From: Rhizobium sp. Root482 | Lineage (GTDB): Bacteria; Pseudomonadota; Alphaproteobacteria; Rhizobiales; Rhizobiaceae | Length of the DNA: 64,000 nucleotides | Assembly (NCBI RefSeq): GCF_001426565.1 | Contig: NZ_LMFA01000022.1 | Location: 477,279-541,278 of the forward strand | Reading direction: 5' to 3' | Shown: in pieces, positions 1 through 8,034 of the stretch | How the letters are laid out: the number at the start of each line of letters is the position of its first letter | Position numbering within the stretch: the first letter of the stretch is position 1 | Notes under the pieces: model-generated | Seen by the model: the letters and a program-made list of their open reading frames with translations, nothing else | Database searches by the model: none | Told to the model about the DNA's origin: nothing | Translations under genes and position numbers: made by a program

Positions 1-237
1 CCGCCCGAACTGATCCGTGCCAAGCAGGTTTTCAGCGCTTGGCGGCGACAGGTAGAGGATGATGTTCTGGTCGTTCGGATTGTAGGACGTGATCAGCGGC
101 GCAAAAATCGCGCAAAGGACGAGCACTGTTACAATGACCATGCCGAGCCATGTGGAAAAATTCAGCCGCTTCAGAAGCGCCCATCTCGGTTGCGGTCGAC
201 CTGCCGTCGGGGTCGGAAGTGTGGAGAGGCTTGTCAT
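1..237 (-). CDS. Peptide/nickel-type ABC transporter permease, DppC-like (partial)
   Basis: Only the first 79 codons are in the window; the gene runs off the left edge. The product begins with about 25 polar residues, then one hydrophobic segment (roughly residues 29-50) and the stretch ending LLGTDQFGR, which in the DppC/OppC family precedes the periplasmic loop and the main permease domain. The ATG overlaps the stop of the upstream DppB-like permease by 4 bp (ATGA), so the two are translationally coupled. It would form the second membrane subunit of a di/oligopeptide- or glutathione-type importer. The family is clear, the substrate is not. Solute-binding protein and ATPases probably lie outside the window. 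Confidence 0.85.
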   Translation of the reverse strand, partial: MTSLSTLPTPTAGRPQPRWALLKRLNFSTWLGMVIVTVLVLCAIFAPLITSYNPNDQNIILYLSPPSAENLLGTDQFGR

Positions 238-1175
238 TTGTACTGAACCCTCGGATCGAGGAAACCATAGGTGAGGTCGGTCACAAGGTTCACCACCACG
301 ACCATCATGGTGTAGATGACGATCATGCCCTGCAGCAGCGTATAGTCGCGTTGCGTCAAGGCGTTGAGGATGAGCTTGCCGAGACCCGGCCGCGAGAAGA
401 CGATTTCCGTCAGCACCGAATTGCCGATCAGAATGCCCAGATAAAGGCCGACGACAGTGGTGATCGGTATCATGCAATTGCCCAGCGCATGGCGCCAGAT
501 GACGGCATGATGCGAGGCACCCTTGGCGCGGGCGGTGCGCACGAAGTCCTGGTTGAGCACTTCGAGCATTGCGGAGCGGGTGACGCGGGTAATGTAGGCC
601 ATCATGATCAGGGCCAGCGAGATTGTCGGCAGCGCCATCTGCCTGAGGCGATCCAGAAGACCATCGCCGCCACCGGAACTGATGACGGGAAACCAGCGCA
701 GGTTGATCGCAAAGATCATCAACAGGATGATCGAGGCGACGAAGGCTGGCAGCGACAATCCAAGCAGCGAGACGAACCGCAGGATGAAATCCGCCGGCCG
801 GTTGCGCTTGACCGCCGCCCAGACCCCTGCCGGAACGCCGAGCAGGACGCCCAGAAACAGCGACGCGATCGTCAATTCCAGCGTATAGGGCAGCACGCTC
901 GCGATCTCGGCCGTGATCGAGCGTCCGGTGATCATCGACGTTCCCAGATCGCCCTGCAGGACGCCGAGCATGAACTGCCCGTATTGAACGAGGACCGGCT
1001 TATCCAGGCCAAGCCTGTGATGTAGCGCCGCGATGCTCTCGATGCTGGCCTGGTCACCCAGAATGACCAGTGCCGGATCGCCGGGCAGAATTCGTACGAT
1101 CAGGAATACGAGCGTCAAGACGCTGAAAAGCGTCAAGACCGCAAATCCCATTCGCTTGATCAGGAATGACACCAT
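234..1175 (-). CDS. Peptide/nickel-type ABC transporter permease, DppB-like
   Basis: 313 residues from the ATG at 1175 (MVSFLIKRMG); an open frame continues upstream but lacks DppB-like sequence, so the internal start is preferred. About six membrane segments are visible. The N-terminal helix ends RILPGDPA, as in DppB proteins, and the cytoplasmic coupling loop (EAA-like, RTARAKGASHHAVIWRHAL) sits near residue 220. It forms one half of the membrane pore of a peptide-class importer with the DppC-like gene that follows. The gene is divergent from an IclR regulator, and the roughly 200 bp between them hold a strong inverted repeat, so control by that regulator is likely. Substrate unknown. Confidence 0.9.
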   Translation of the reverse strand: MVSFLIKRMGFAVLTLFSVLTLVFLIVRILPGDPALVILGDQASIESIAALHHRLGLDKPVLVQYGQFMLGVLQGDLGTSMITGRSITAEIASVLPYTLELTIASLFLGVLLGVPAGVWAAVKRNRPADFILRFVSLLGLSLPAFVASIILLMIFAINLRWFPVISSGGGDGLLDRLRQMALPTISLALIMMAYITRVTRSAMLEVLNQDFVRTARAKGASHHAVIWRHALGNCMIPITTVVGLYLGILIGNSVLTEIVFSRPGLGKLILNALTQRDYTLLQGMIVIYTMMVVVVNLVTDLTYGFLDPRVQYK

Positions 1176-1349
1176 TCGGCCGTCCTCGCTGGTCACAAAA
1201 AGGGGAGAAGCAAACGGACAGGCGCTCAACGCCCATATCGAAAGAGGGGCGTGCGCGCCGCGGCTTCGAACGTCCTCCCACATTTCGAAACCGCATCACT
1301 TGAAACGAATATCAGCGGAAAAACTTGCGCAAGTCAACGAATTCCTTTT

Positions 1350-1387
1350 ATTAGAATGGATTTTATGCTACGTTCTAATTATTAGAA
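1350..1387. promoter_or_regulatory. Inverted-repeat operator in the dppB/iclR divergent region
   Basis: TTCTAAT (1373-1379) and ATTAGAA (1381-1387) form a perfect 7-bp inverted repeat around one T. A further ATTAGAA half-site is at 1350-1356, so three half-sites lie within 38 bp just upstream of the IclR regulator start. This is the expected place for an IclR autoregulatory operator that also serves the divergent peptide transporter. The repeat is seen; the binding protein is inferred. Confidence 0.6.
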
Positions 1388-1400
1388 TTTGGATCTTGAA

Positions 1401-2159
1401 ATGTCCGTGAACGCTTCATCCAACGCCGTACGTGCGCTCGACATCCTCCTTTTTCTTGGGGAAGGTGGCCCCGACGGGTTCTCGCTGGCGGATATTTCCG
1501 AGCAGATCGGCGAGGCAAAGCCGGCGGTTCATCGCAGTCTGTCTTCCCTGTTGCAGAAGGGTTTTGCGGAACCAGCTCCGCGCCATGGCCACTACAGGCT
1601 GGGGCCAGCAATACCGATGCTTGCGCGCCGCCAGGAACGGCTAGAACCACTGATTCTGAAGTTCCGGCCAGGCATGGCGGAATTCGCGCGACGGACCGGG
1701 AATACGGTTTACATGATGGTTCAAGCGGGCGTCGATGCGGTTTGCGCGGAGATGGTTTCCCGCTCACCGCGACGGCAATTCACGATGGGTGTCGGAGGGC
1801 GCGTCCCGATGGGCATCGCGGCCGGAAGCGTCGCTTTGATGTCGATCATGCCGGAGGCGGAGTGCCTTCAATTGCTGAATGCGAACGCGGCGCGCTATCT
1901 GGCCCATCCGTCCGTCCAGCATGTCGATCGCACCATCGTGGAATCGCAGATAAAAGATGCGCGCCAGCGGGGTTATGCCGTCAACATGGCCTACTACCTT
2001 CCCGGCGAGGGCGGGCTCGGACTGCCGATCTCCGGCAAGAACCCCTATGAGCTCAACGTCGCGATCTCTTTCACCGCGCCTCTCGAATTGATGACCGAAA
2101 CCTGGATGCAGGACGTCATAGGCGAATTGAGAGACTGCATGGGCGCCGCCATCGGGTAG
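1401..2159 (+). CDS. IclR family transcriptional regulator
   Basis: 252 residues from ATG 1401; an in-frame TTG at 1389 would add four residues but overlaps the operator repeat's edge. Residues 5-65 form the winged HTH (ALDILLFLGEGG, then a recognition helix in AKPAVHRSLSSLLQKGF). The rest is the GAF-like effector domain with the usual GRVPMGIAAGSVALM segment. It is divergent from the peptide-type ABC genes and 69 bp upstream of a RidA gene, so it probably controls both in response to a small organic acid or transport substrate. The effector cannot be told from sequence. Confidence 0.9.
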   Translation: MSVNASSNAVRALDILLFLGEGGPDGFSLADISEQIGEAKPAVHRSLSSLLQKGFAEPAPRHGHYRLGPAIPMLARRQERLEPLILKFRPGMAEFARRTGNTVYMMVQAGVDAVCAEMVSRSPRRQFTMGVGGRVPMGIAAGSVALMSIMPEAECLQLLNANAARYLAHPSVQHVDRTIVESQIKDARQRGYAVNMAYYLPGEGGLGLPISGKNPYELNVAISFTAPLELMTETWMQDVIGELRDCMGAAIG

Positions 2160-2228
2160 GCAAAAGCCTGAACGGGAAGCTATCCGCACACAAATCCAAC
2201 CTGATCCGCAACAATTGGAGGAAGAACA

Positions 2229-2579
2229 ATGGGAATTGAACGTCTCGACGTGAACGCAAGACGCAGCCGCTTGGTGAAATATAACGGCGTCTGCTACCTG
2301 TCGGGCCAGTTCTCCGATTCCGACGGCGATATCGCCGAGCAAACGAGAGACACCCTGGCAAAGATCGATGACCTCCTCCGCCGCGCGGGCACGGACAAAT
2401 CAAGGCTGCTCACCGCACAGATATGGCTTCGGGACATGGCGGATTTCGCCGGCATGAACGAAATCTGGGATGCCTGGGTAACGGCGGGCGATCCCCCGAC
2501 CCGCTGCTGCGGGCAAGTCCTGATGGCCGATCCCGATATGCGCGTCGAGATCGTCGTCTCGGCCGCGATCGCCGAATAA
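2229..2579 (+). CDS. RidA/YjgF family protein
   Basis: 116 residues, the normal RidA size, after a strong ribosome site (GGAGGAAGAAC). RidA proteins are cytosolic trimers; the founding member hydrolyses reactive enamines and imines made by PLP enzymes. The sequence shows the family framework: YLSGQ near residue 25, the helix QTRDTLAKIDDLLRRAG, and a C-terminal VEIVVSAAIAE strand. The catalytic arginine of true RidA lies in the RxxVxV region; here the stretch reads MRVEIVVSA, so it may be conserved. It lies downstream of the IclR regulator in the same direction. The specific substrate is unknown; it may detoxify an intermediate of an amino compound brought in by the divergent transporter. Confidence 0.85.
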   Translation: MGIERLDVNARRSRLVKYNGVCYLSGQFSDSDGDIAEQTRDTLAKIDDLLRRAGTDKSRLLTAQIWLRDMADFAGMNEIWDAWVTAGDPPTRCCGQVLMADPDMRVEIVVSAAIAE

Positions 2580-2600
2580 TCCCCTCCCAGAACTGAAACG

Positions 2601-2635
2601 GCGCCATTCATGGAAATGATTTTCGTGAATGGCGC
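2601..2635. terminator. Perfect hairpin after the RidA gene (terminator-like, no T-run)
   Basis: Arms 2601-2616 and 2620-2635 pair along all 16 positions (two G-U pairs) around the 3-nt loop TGA. It begins 21 bp after the RidA stop. No U-tract follows on either strand, so it could be a Rho-assisted terminator, an mRNA-stabilising stem or a protein-binding palindrome. Confidence 0.5.
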
Positions 2636-2871
2636 ACCGATTATCCCGCGAACCCGGTCGACCGCCCGGAAGAGGCGGGGAGGCTGAAGGTGCTGTACCA
2701 GCACCCAATATACGCCTCCGGCGATGCGTATCACGCACCCCATCGGCCCATGGGCCAATGCCACAAACCCGGCCATCTGCGACACCGACTGGAACTCCTG
2801 GGCAAATTCGCCGTTAACACGCTGTTCTCAACTCTGCAGCTGCGATTTTCAGCGAACCGGAAGGGCACAGC
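2636..2871. other. Intergenic stretch before paoA; possible decayed coding remnant
   Basis: No intact gene is seen in these 236 bp. The frame starting at about 2628 reads protein-like for some 40 codons (PANPVDRPEEAGRL then YQHPIYASG) but has no start codon and no family I recognise, so it may be a remnant or chance. The paoA promoter must lie here; I could not pick a convincing -35/-10 pair. Confidence 0.3.
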
Positions 2872-3492
2872 ATGTCTCGTCCAACGAAGATCACGCCGCC
2901 AGGACTGACAAGGCGTACACTCATGACCGGGACCATCACTGCCTCCGCCATCCCCTTTCTGGCCGCCGCTGCCGATCGACCGGAAACGGCGAGACCGTCG
3001 GGATCAGCCGGGAATGCCGGCACGACCGTGTCCATGCGCCTCAACGGCCAGCCCTATCAGTTCAGCGTCGATGCGCGCACCTCGCTCCTTGATCTGCTTC
3101 GTGACCATGCCGGTCTGACCGGGACCAAGAAGGGATGCGACCATGGTCAATGTGGGGCCTGCACGGTCCTGACCGACGGGCAGCGCACGCTGTCCTGCCT
3201 GAGCTTCGCCGCGATGAACGAAGGGCGTGAAATCACGACGATCGAGGGACTGGCTACGGCCGCGGGCGAACTGCATCCGATGCAGCAGGCCTTTATCGAT
3301 CACGATGCCTTTCAATGCGGCTATTGCACGCCGGGCCAGATCCTCTCCGGCATTGGCTGCGTCAAGGAAGGACGCGCCGACAACGATGCGGACATCCGTG
3401 AATATATGAGCGGCAATCTCTGTCGGTGCGCCGCCTATCCTAATATCGTGGCTGCTGTGAAGCAGGCTCGCCACGAGATGGAGAAGGCCTGA
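2872..3492 (+). CDS. paoA: Periplasmic aldehyde oxidoreductase, 2Fe-2S subunit
   Basis: 206 residues. It opens with a twin-arginine signal (LTRRTLMTG, then a hydrophobic stretch to about residue 33), as in E. coli PaoA (YagT), so the whole complex is probably Tat-exported with this subunit as carrier. The first 2Fe-2S cluster motif is at about residues 84-106 (KKGCDHGQCGAC...LSC). The second is at about 143-182 (CGYCTPGQ and NLCRC). It passes electrons between the molybdenum site of PaoC and the FAD of PaoB. Its TGA overlaps the paoB ATG by one base, giving a coupled paoABC operon. Confidence 0.92.
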   Translation: MSRPTKITPPGLTRRTLMTGTITASAIPFLAAAADRPETARPSGSAGNAGTTVSMRLNGQPYQFSVDARTSLLDLLRDHAGLTGTKKGCDHGQCGACTVLTDGQRTLSCLSFAAMNEGREITTIEGLATAAGELHPMQQAFIDHDAFQCGYCTPGQILSGIGCVKEGRADNDADIREYMSGNLCRCAAYPNIVAAVKQARHEMEKA

Positions 3493-4508
3493 TGCTGCCC
3501 TTCAGCTACGAGAGAGCCGAAACTCTGGATGACGCACGCAAAGCCGTGAGTGACGGCGGGGAACAGCCGCCGACGAGCGCAGCCGTGCAGTTCATTGCCG
3601 GCGGCACCAATATGTCGGATTATATGCGTCTTGGCGTGAACCGGCCGGCGCATCTGGTCGACATCAATCCGATACCGGATTCCTCGCTTCGGACAATCGC
3701 GATCACGGAGTCGGAAGTCCGCCTCGGCGCGCTGGTGCGCATGAGCGAGGTCGAGGATCACCCCGGGATCAACCAGCGATGTCCGATGCTGGCCGAGAGC
3801 CTGAAGCTGGCGGCCAGCCGCCAGATCCGCAACATGGCAAGCCTTGGCGGCAACATCCTCCAGCGGACACGATGCGAATATTTCCGCGAAACCAGTTGGC
3901 CCTGCAACAAGCGTGACCCCGGATCGGGATGCGCCGCCATGGATGGTTTCAACCGGCAGCATGCGGTGCTCGGGACAAGCGATGCCTGTATCGCCACCTA
4001 TCACGGCGATTTCGCGCAGGCACTGATCGCGCTGGACGCGTCGGTCGAAATACTGGGGCAGGCCGGCAGTCGTCGGATGCGCTTTGCCGAACTGCATCGC
4101 CTTCCGGGCGATCGGCCGGAGATCGAGACCGTCCTGCGGCCGGATGAGATCATCGTTGCGATCGCCGTAAGCCTCCCGGCCTGGGCAGCAAGGTCCGGTT
4201 ATCTGAAAATCCGCGACCGGCAATCCTATGCCTTCAGCCTGGCATCCGCGGCCGTCGCTCTCGATCTTTCGGAAGAGACTGTCCGCGATGTGCGCATCGC
4301 TCTTGGCGGCGTGGCTACTGTTCCGTGGCGCGCAACGGAGGCGGAAGAGGCTCTGAAAGGCAAGGCGCTGACGGAAGAGACGGCCACCAAGGCGGCCGAG
4401 ATCGCCTTTTCCGGGGCAAAACCGCGCCAGCACAATGCATTCAAGGTCGAACTCGGCAAGCAGACCCTTGTTCGCGCGCTGATGGATGTCGGGCAGATGA
4501 GGATATGA
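3492..4508 (+). CDS. paoB: Periplasmic aldehyde oxidoreductase, FAD subunit
   Basis: 338 residues of the xanthine dehydrogenase medium-subunit family. The FAD-binding loop FIAGGTNMSDYM is at about residues 34-45 and the second FAD motif ASLGGNI at about 116-122. Straight after it come extra cysteines (RTRCEYFRETSWPCNKRD, then GSGC), the insertion that in PaoB binds an additional 4Fe-4S cluster; plain xanthine dehydrogenases lack it. The C-terminal third is the CO dehydrogenase flavoprotein domain. It is the middle gene of paoABC, overlapping paoA by 1 bp and paoC by 4 bp. Confidence 0.92.
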   Translation: MLPFSYERAETLDDARKAVSDGGEQPPTSAAVQFIAGGTNMSDYMRLGVNRPAHLVDINPIPDSSLRTIAITESEVRLGALVRMSEVEDHPGINQRCPMLAESLKLAASRQIRNMASLGGNILQRTRCEYFRETSWPCNKRDPGSGCAAMDGFNRQHAVLGTSDACIATYHGDFAQALIALDASVEILGQAGSRRMRFAELHRLPGDRPEIETVLRPDEIIVAIAVSLPAWAARSGYLKIRDRQSYAFSLASAAVALDLSEETVRDVRIALGGVATVPWRATEAEEALKGKALTEETATKAAEIAFSGAKPRQHNAFKVELGKQTLVRALMDVGQMRI

Positions 4509-6787
4509 CCATGAACGAAGCAGCACCCCGGCCGAAGGAAAACATGGGTGAACCCCTGCCTCGGATCGACGGACGGCTCAAGGTGACGGGACAGGCGCCC
4601 TATCCCGCCGACATACCGGTCAACAATCTTGCCCATGCGGTGCTGGTAACCAGCGAAATCGCCCGCGGTCGGATCACGGCACTTCATCTGGACAAGGCGC
4701 GGGCGGTGCCGGGCGTGATCGAGATTTTCACCTCCGAAAGCCTTCATGGCGATCTGGAAAAGCCGAAATTCGGACCAGCATCAACCTCGATCGGGCCTCT
4801 GCACGACACGAAAATCTGGCATGACGGGCAGATCATGGCACTGGTGATCGCCGAAACCATCGAGGCCGCCCGCGAGGCCGCCATGCGGGTGACGGCGGAT
4901 TACGACGAGGAAAAGCCAAGCACCGGTTTTGGCTCGGAAGGGACCGAGACGGTTGCAGCCACCGAAGCCAGCAAGCAATTCAAGGAAGACGTCAAGGCCG
5001 GCGATTTCAACGCCGCCTTCGCCTCGGCCCCGGTCACGATAGACGCCGAATATCTGATGCCGACGCATCACCACAATCCCATCGAGCTGTTCTCCACCAC
5101 GGCCTATTGGCAGGGTGAAGACCTCGTGGTGCACGAGCCGAGCCAGAACGTTCATGGCTGGAAGGTCGAGATTGCCCGCCAGTTGAAAATCGAGCCGGAT
5201 CGCGTCCGGGTGATCAGCCCCTATATCGGCGGCGCCTTCGGCTCCAAGGGACCGGTCACGCCGCGCACCGCGCTTGTCGCGCTCGTCGCACGCCGGCTGG
5301 GACGGCCGGTCAGATGCGTCGTGACGCGGCCACAGGCTTTCACGACACAAACCTACCGCGCCGAGACCCGCCATCATATCCAGATGGGCGCGACGCAGGA
5401 CGGAAAGATTACCGCTTTCAGGCATGAAGGCTGGGAAGTAACGTCCAGGCCTGACCCTTACGTGGTCGGCGGAACATCGACCACGGGCCGAATGTATGAT
5501 TACGGCTCGGTGCTCACCAAAGTCTTCCTCGTCAAGGCCGACCGACCTACGCCGAGCTATATGCGCTCGCCACCGGAAACGCCTTATGTCTATGCGCTCG
5601 AGAGTGCCATGGACGAGATGGCGGTGGCGCTCGACATGGACCCGGTCGAATTTCGCCGGATCAACGATGCCACCCACGAGCCCATCGAGGGCAAACCCTT
5701 TTCAAGCCGTCCCTTAATGGAATGCTATGACGAGGCGGCCAGGGAATTCGGCTGGTCGCGGCGCTCGCTCCAGCCGGGCAGCATGCGGGATGGCGACTGG
5801 ATGATCGGCATGGGCTGCGCCACGGCGATCTATCCGGCCAATATCGCGCCATGCGCGGTTCGCATCATTCTGACGGATGACGGGCGCGCCCGCGTTCAGA
5901 CGGCGTCGCATGAGATCGGCACCGGCATACGCACCGTCGCCGCGCAGCTTACCGCCGAACAGCTGGGGCTCGATATAGGTGCCATCGAGGTGGAGATGGG
6001 AGATACGCGGCTTCCAGCCGCTCCCGTCGCCGGCGGCTCCAACACCACGGCCAGCGTTTCGTCCGCCATCATGAAGGCCTGCGGCGAAATCCGCGAGAAA
6101 CTCGCGCGCGCGGCAGTCACCGCCAAGGATGGCCCGTTCTCTGGCCAGGATCCGCATTCCGTCGTTTTCCGGGAAGGAAAGCTTGTTGCCGGGAACGCAT
6201 CACAGGAGCTGAAAGATATCTTCGAGCTGCTCGGAAGCGGCGTCATAGAGCAATATAGCGAGTTCCGCCCGGAGGCGACCTCGCCGGAAGCCGTATCCAA
6301 ACTCTACAAGGGAAAGATGGAAATGGTGAGCGGCGAAAAGGGGGAGATGGTGAAATATGCGTTCGGCGCCGAGTTTGTCGAAGTCCATATTCATCGCCGT
6401 ACCCGCGAAATCCGCGTCCCCCGCATTGTCGGCGCCTTTGCCGGTGGCAGGATCATGAACACCAGGACAGCCCGCAGCCAATTGATGGGCGGAATGATCT
6501 GGGGCATCTCGTCCGCCCTTCACGAGGCAACCGAGTTCGATCATCGTAGCGCCCGCGTCGTCAATCGCGACCTGCAGGATTATCTCGTGCCGGTCAATGC
6601 GGATATCCAGGAGGTGACGGTCATCCTCGTCCCCGAGGTCGACAAGGATGCCAATCCGGCCGGAATCAAGGGTCTCGGCGAACTGGGCAATGTCGGGACG
6701 GCGGCCGCCATCGCCAGCGCCGTCTATCACGCCACGGGACAACGCATCCGCCAGCTGCCGATCCGCATCGACAGCCTGATAGGGTGA
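4505..6787 (+). CDS. paoC: Periplasmic aldehyde oxidoreductase, molybdenum-binding subunit
   Basis: 760 residues from the ATG at 4505, which overlaps the paoB stop (ATGA); a second ATG lies six bases on. It is the xanthine oxidase large-subunit family: cofactor-contact motif GGAFGSKG near residue 242, VAGGSNTTASVS near 508, and the catalytic glutamate in KGLGELGNVG near 722. The length fits PaoC rather than the fused or longer XdhB. It oxidises aromatic or aliphatic aldehydes to acids at a Mo centre carrying a cytosine-dinucleotide pterin in the E. coli enzyme. No paoD/xdhC-type maturation gene lies beside it in this window. Confidence 0.92.
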   Translation: MTMNEAAPRPKENMGEPLPRIDGRLKVTGQAPYPADIPVNNLAHAVLVTSEIARGRITALHLDKARAVPGVIEIFTSESLHGDLEKPKFGPASTSIGPLHDTKIWHDGQIMALVIAETIEAAREAAMRVTADYDEEKPSTGFGSEGTETVAATEASKQFKEDVKAGDFNAAFASAPVTIDAEYLMPTHHHNPIELFSTTAYWQGEDLVVHEPSQNVHGWKVEIARQLKIEPDRVRVISPYIGGAFGSKGPVTPRTALVALVARRLGRPVRCVVTRPQAFTTQTYRAETRHHIQMGATQDGKITAFRHEGWEVTSRPDPYVVGGTSTTGRMYDYGSVLTKVFLVKADRPTPSYMRSPPETPYVYALESAMDEMAVALDMDPVEFRRINDATHEPIEGKPFSSRPLMECYDEAAREFGWSRRSLQPGSMRDGDWMIGMGCATAIYPANIAPCAVRIILTDDGRARVQTASHEIGTGIRTVAAQLTAEQLGLDIGAIEVEMGDTRLPAAPVAGGSNTTASVSSAIMKACGEIREKLARAAVTAKDGPFSGQDPHSVVFREGKLVAGNASQELKDIFELLGSGVIEQYSEFRPEATSPEAVSKLYKGKMEMVSGEKGEMVKYAFGAEFVEVHIHRRTREIRVPRIVGAFAGGRIMNTRTARSQLMGGMIWGISSALHEATEFDHRSARVVNRDLQDYLVPVNADIQEVTVILVPEVDKDANPAGIKGLGELGNVGTAAAIASAVYHATGQRIRQLPIRIDSLIG

Positions 6788-6869
6788 CGGCCACGCATCC
6801 GACGCGCTATACTGCCATTCGCAGCATGGCGTATCCATTCGTTACCGATTTCATTGAGGGGAGGCGGCT

Positions 6870-7166
6870 TTGAATACGGCTAATCTACAGTTGGAAGGGC
6901 TCTATATGGCGCTGGCAGCGATGAACAGGCTGATGGTCGAAAAAGGCCTTGTCAGCCACGCGGATGTCGAAGCAGCCTTGTCGCAAGCCATTGCCGGCAT
7001 CGATGCGGGCGATCGATCGGAGCTATCGAAATCCAATCGCAGCAGTGTCGCCTTTCCCATTCGGCTGTTGCTTCTTGCAAACGAGGCCGCCGAAAAAGGC
7101 GATCGTCCGGACTTCAAGGATTATGCCAGGCGGATCGGCCAGCAGGACATGCCGCAGGTCGAGTAA
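6870..7166 (+). CDS. Hypothetical protein, 98 residues, downstream of paoC
   Basis: It starts at TTG 6870 behind a strong purine-rich site (GAGGGGAGGCGG); the next in-frame ATG (6906) would remove 12 residues. The product looks soluble and helical, with a repeated alanine/leucine pattern (ALAAMNRLMVEKGLVSHADVE), an acidic and serine-rich middle and no signal or membrane segment. The phrase RLMVEKGLVSHADVEAAL is reminiscent of helical regions in nitrile hydratase-like or sigma-type helper proteins, but I do not recognise a family. It follows paoC by 82 bp in the same direction, so co-transcription is possible. Function unknown. Confidence 0.6.
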   Translation: MNTANLQLEGLYMALAAMNRLMVEKGLVSHADVEAALSQAIAGIDAGDRSELSKSNRSSVAFPIRLLLLANEAAEKGDRPDFKDYARRIGQQDMPQVE

Positions 7167-7211
7167 GGCACACCGGCTGCCTTTCCCGGTGCGCGCAGGA
7201 AGTTCTGACAA

Positions 7212-7913
7212 TCACTCGAACAAATCCGGGTTGTCCGCTTCGATTTGCGGCAGGTCCATGAGAATCCCGTTGAGGTGGCCTCGCATGGCCGCCGCGGCCG
7301 CGTCGGCGTCCTTCGAATCGATAGCTGTGACGATCGCCTCATGTTCCGCAATCAGCTTCTTCATCGAGTCCGGATGCCGTAGCTGAAGATTGCAGACGCG
7401 GTCCATATGCGCCTTGATGTCCGATATCGCGCTCCAGGCGAGCCCGCATCCGGCCCCCTCGGCAAGGGCAATATGGAACTGCTCGTCTTCCCGGCGAAAG
7501 GCGTTGTGGTCATGCGCTTCCATCGCCGCCTTCTGGCGCGACAGAATCGTATCGATCTTGCGCCGCGTCCAACTGTCGAAGGTTTCGCCGGCGCGATGCG
7601 CCACGGCGACCTCGATCGCCTCGCGCACGAAGCGCGCCTCCATCATCTGACGCGCTGAAATCCGCACCACGACCGTCCCCCTGTTGGGGCGGATATCGAC
7701 CAGCTTCGACTTGCCGAGCGCAATCAGCGCCTCGCGCACAGGCTGCCGTGACACACCCATCCTTGTGGCGATGTCCTGCTCCGACAGGCGCGTGCCGGGG
7801 GCGAGTTCGAGCCGTATGATCGATTCCCGCAGGTCGCGCTCGACCTGGGCCGCCGCCGTTTCTCCGGTGTCGATCTTCAGGGATTCAAGGTTCATATCTT
7901 TTGCTGCCGTCAT
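7212..7913 (-). CDS. GntR family (FadR subfamily) transcriptional regulator
   Basis: 233 residues. The N-terminal winged helix spans about residues 22-88, with the typical APGTRLSEQDIATRMGVS and RQPVREALIAL segments. A helical FCD ligand domain follows (about 95-220) with conserved metal/ligand residues in REDEQFHIALAEG and LIAEHEAIV. Such proteins usually repress sugar-acid operons and release DNA on binding the acid or its metabolite. The gene is divergent from the aldehyde dehydrogenase and importer/kdu genes, and tandem repeats lie between them, so it is the likely uronate-responsive regulator of that module. Confidence 0.9.
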   Translation of the reverse strand: MTAAKDMNLESLKIDTGETAAAQVERDLRESIIRLELAPGTRLSEQDIATRMGVSRQPVREALIALGKSKLVDIRPNRGTVVVRISARQMMEARFVREAIEVAVAHRAGETFDSWTRRKIDTILSRQKAAMEAHDHNAFRREDEQFHIALAEGAGCGLAWSAISDIKAHMDRVCNLQLRHPDSMKKLIAEHEAIVTAIDSKDADAAAAAMRGHLNGILMDLPQIEADNPDLFE

Positions 7914-7935
7914 GCGTTGACATCCAATTTAAACC

Positions 7936-7952
7936 ACCATACAGTACCATAC
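7936..7952. promoter_or_regulatory. Tandem repeat operator between GntR gene and aldehyde dehydrogenase gene
   Basis: ACCATAC occurs at 7936-7942 and again at 7946-7952, a 10-bp period that puts both copies on the same face of the helix. It lies 22 bp upstream of the GntR-family start codon. This is a good candidate for autoregulation and for control of the divergent uronate genes. Confidence 0.5.
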
Positions 7953-8034
7953 ACATTAAACGCAACATAAATCCGGCATCCGGTCCGGACAAAGAGGGAG
8001 GGGTCGGCGCCATGTGCCCGGCCTTTGAGAAATA

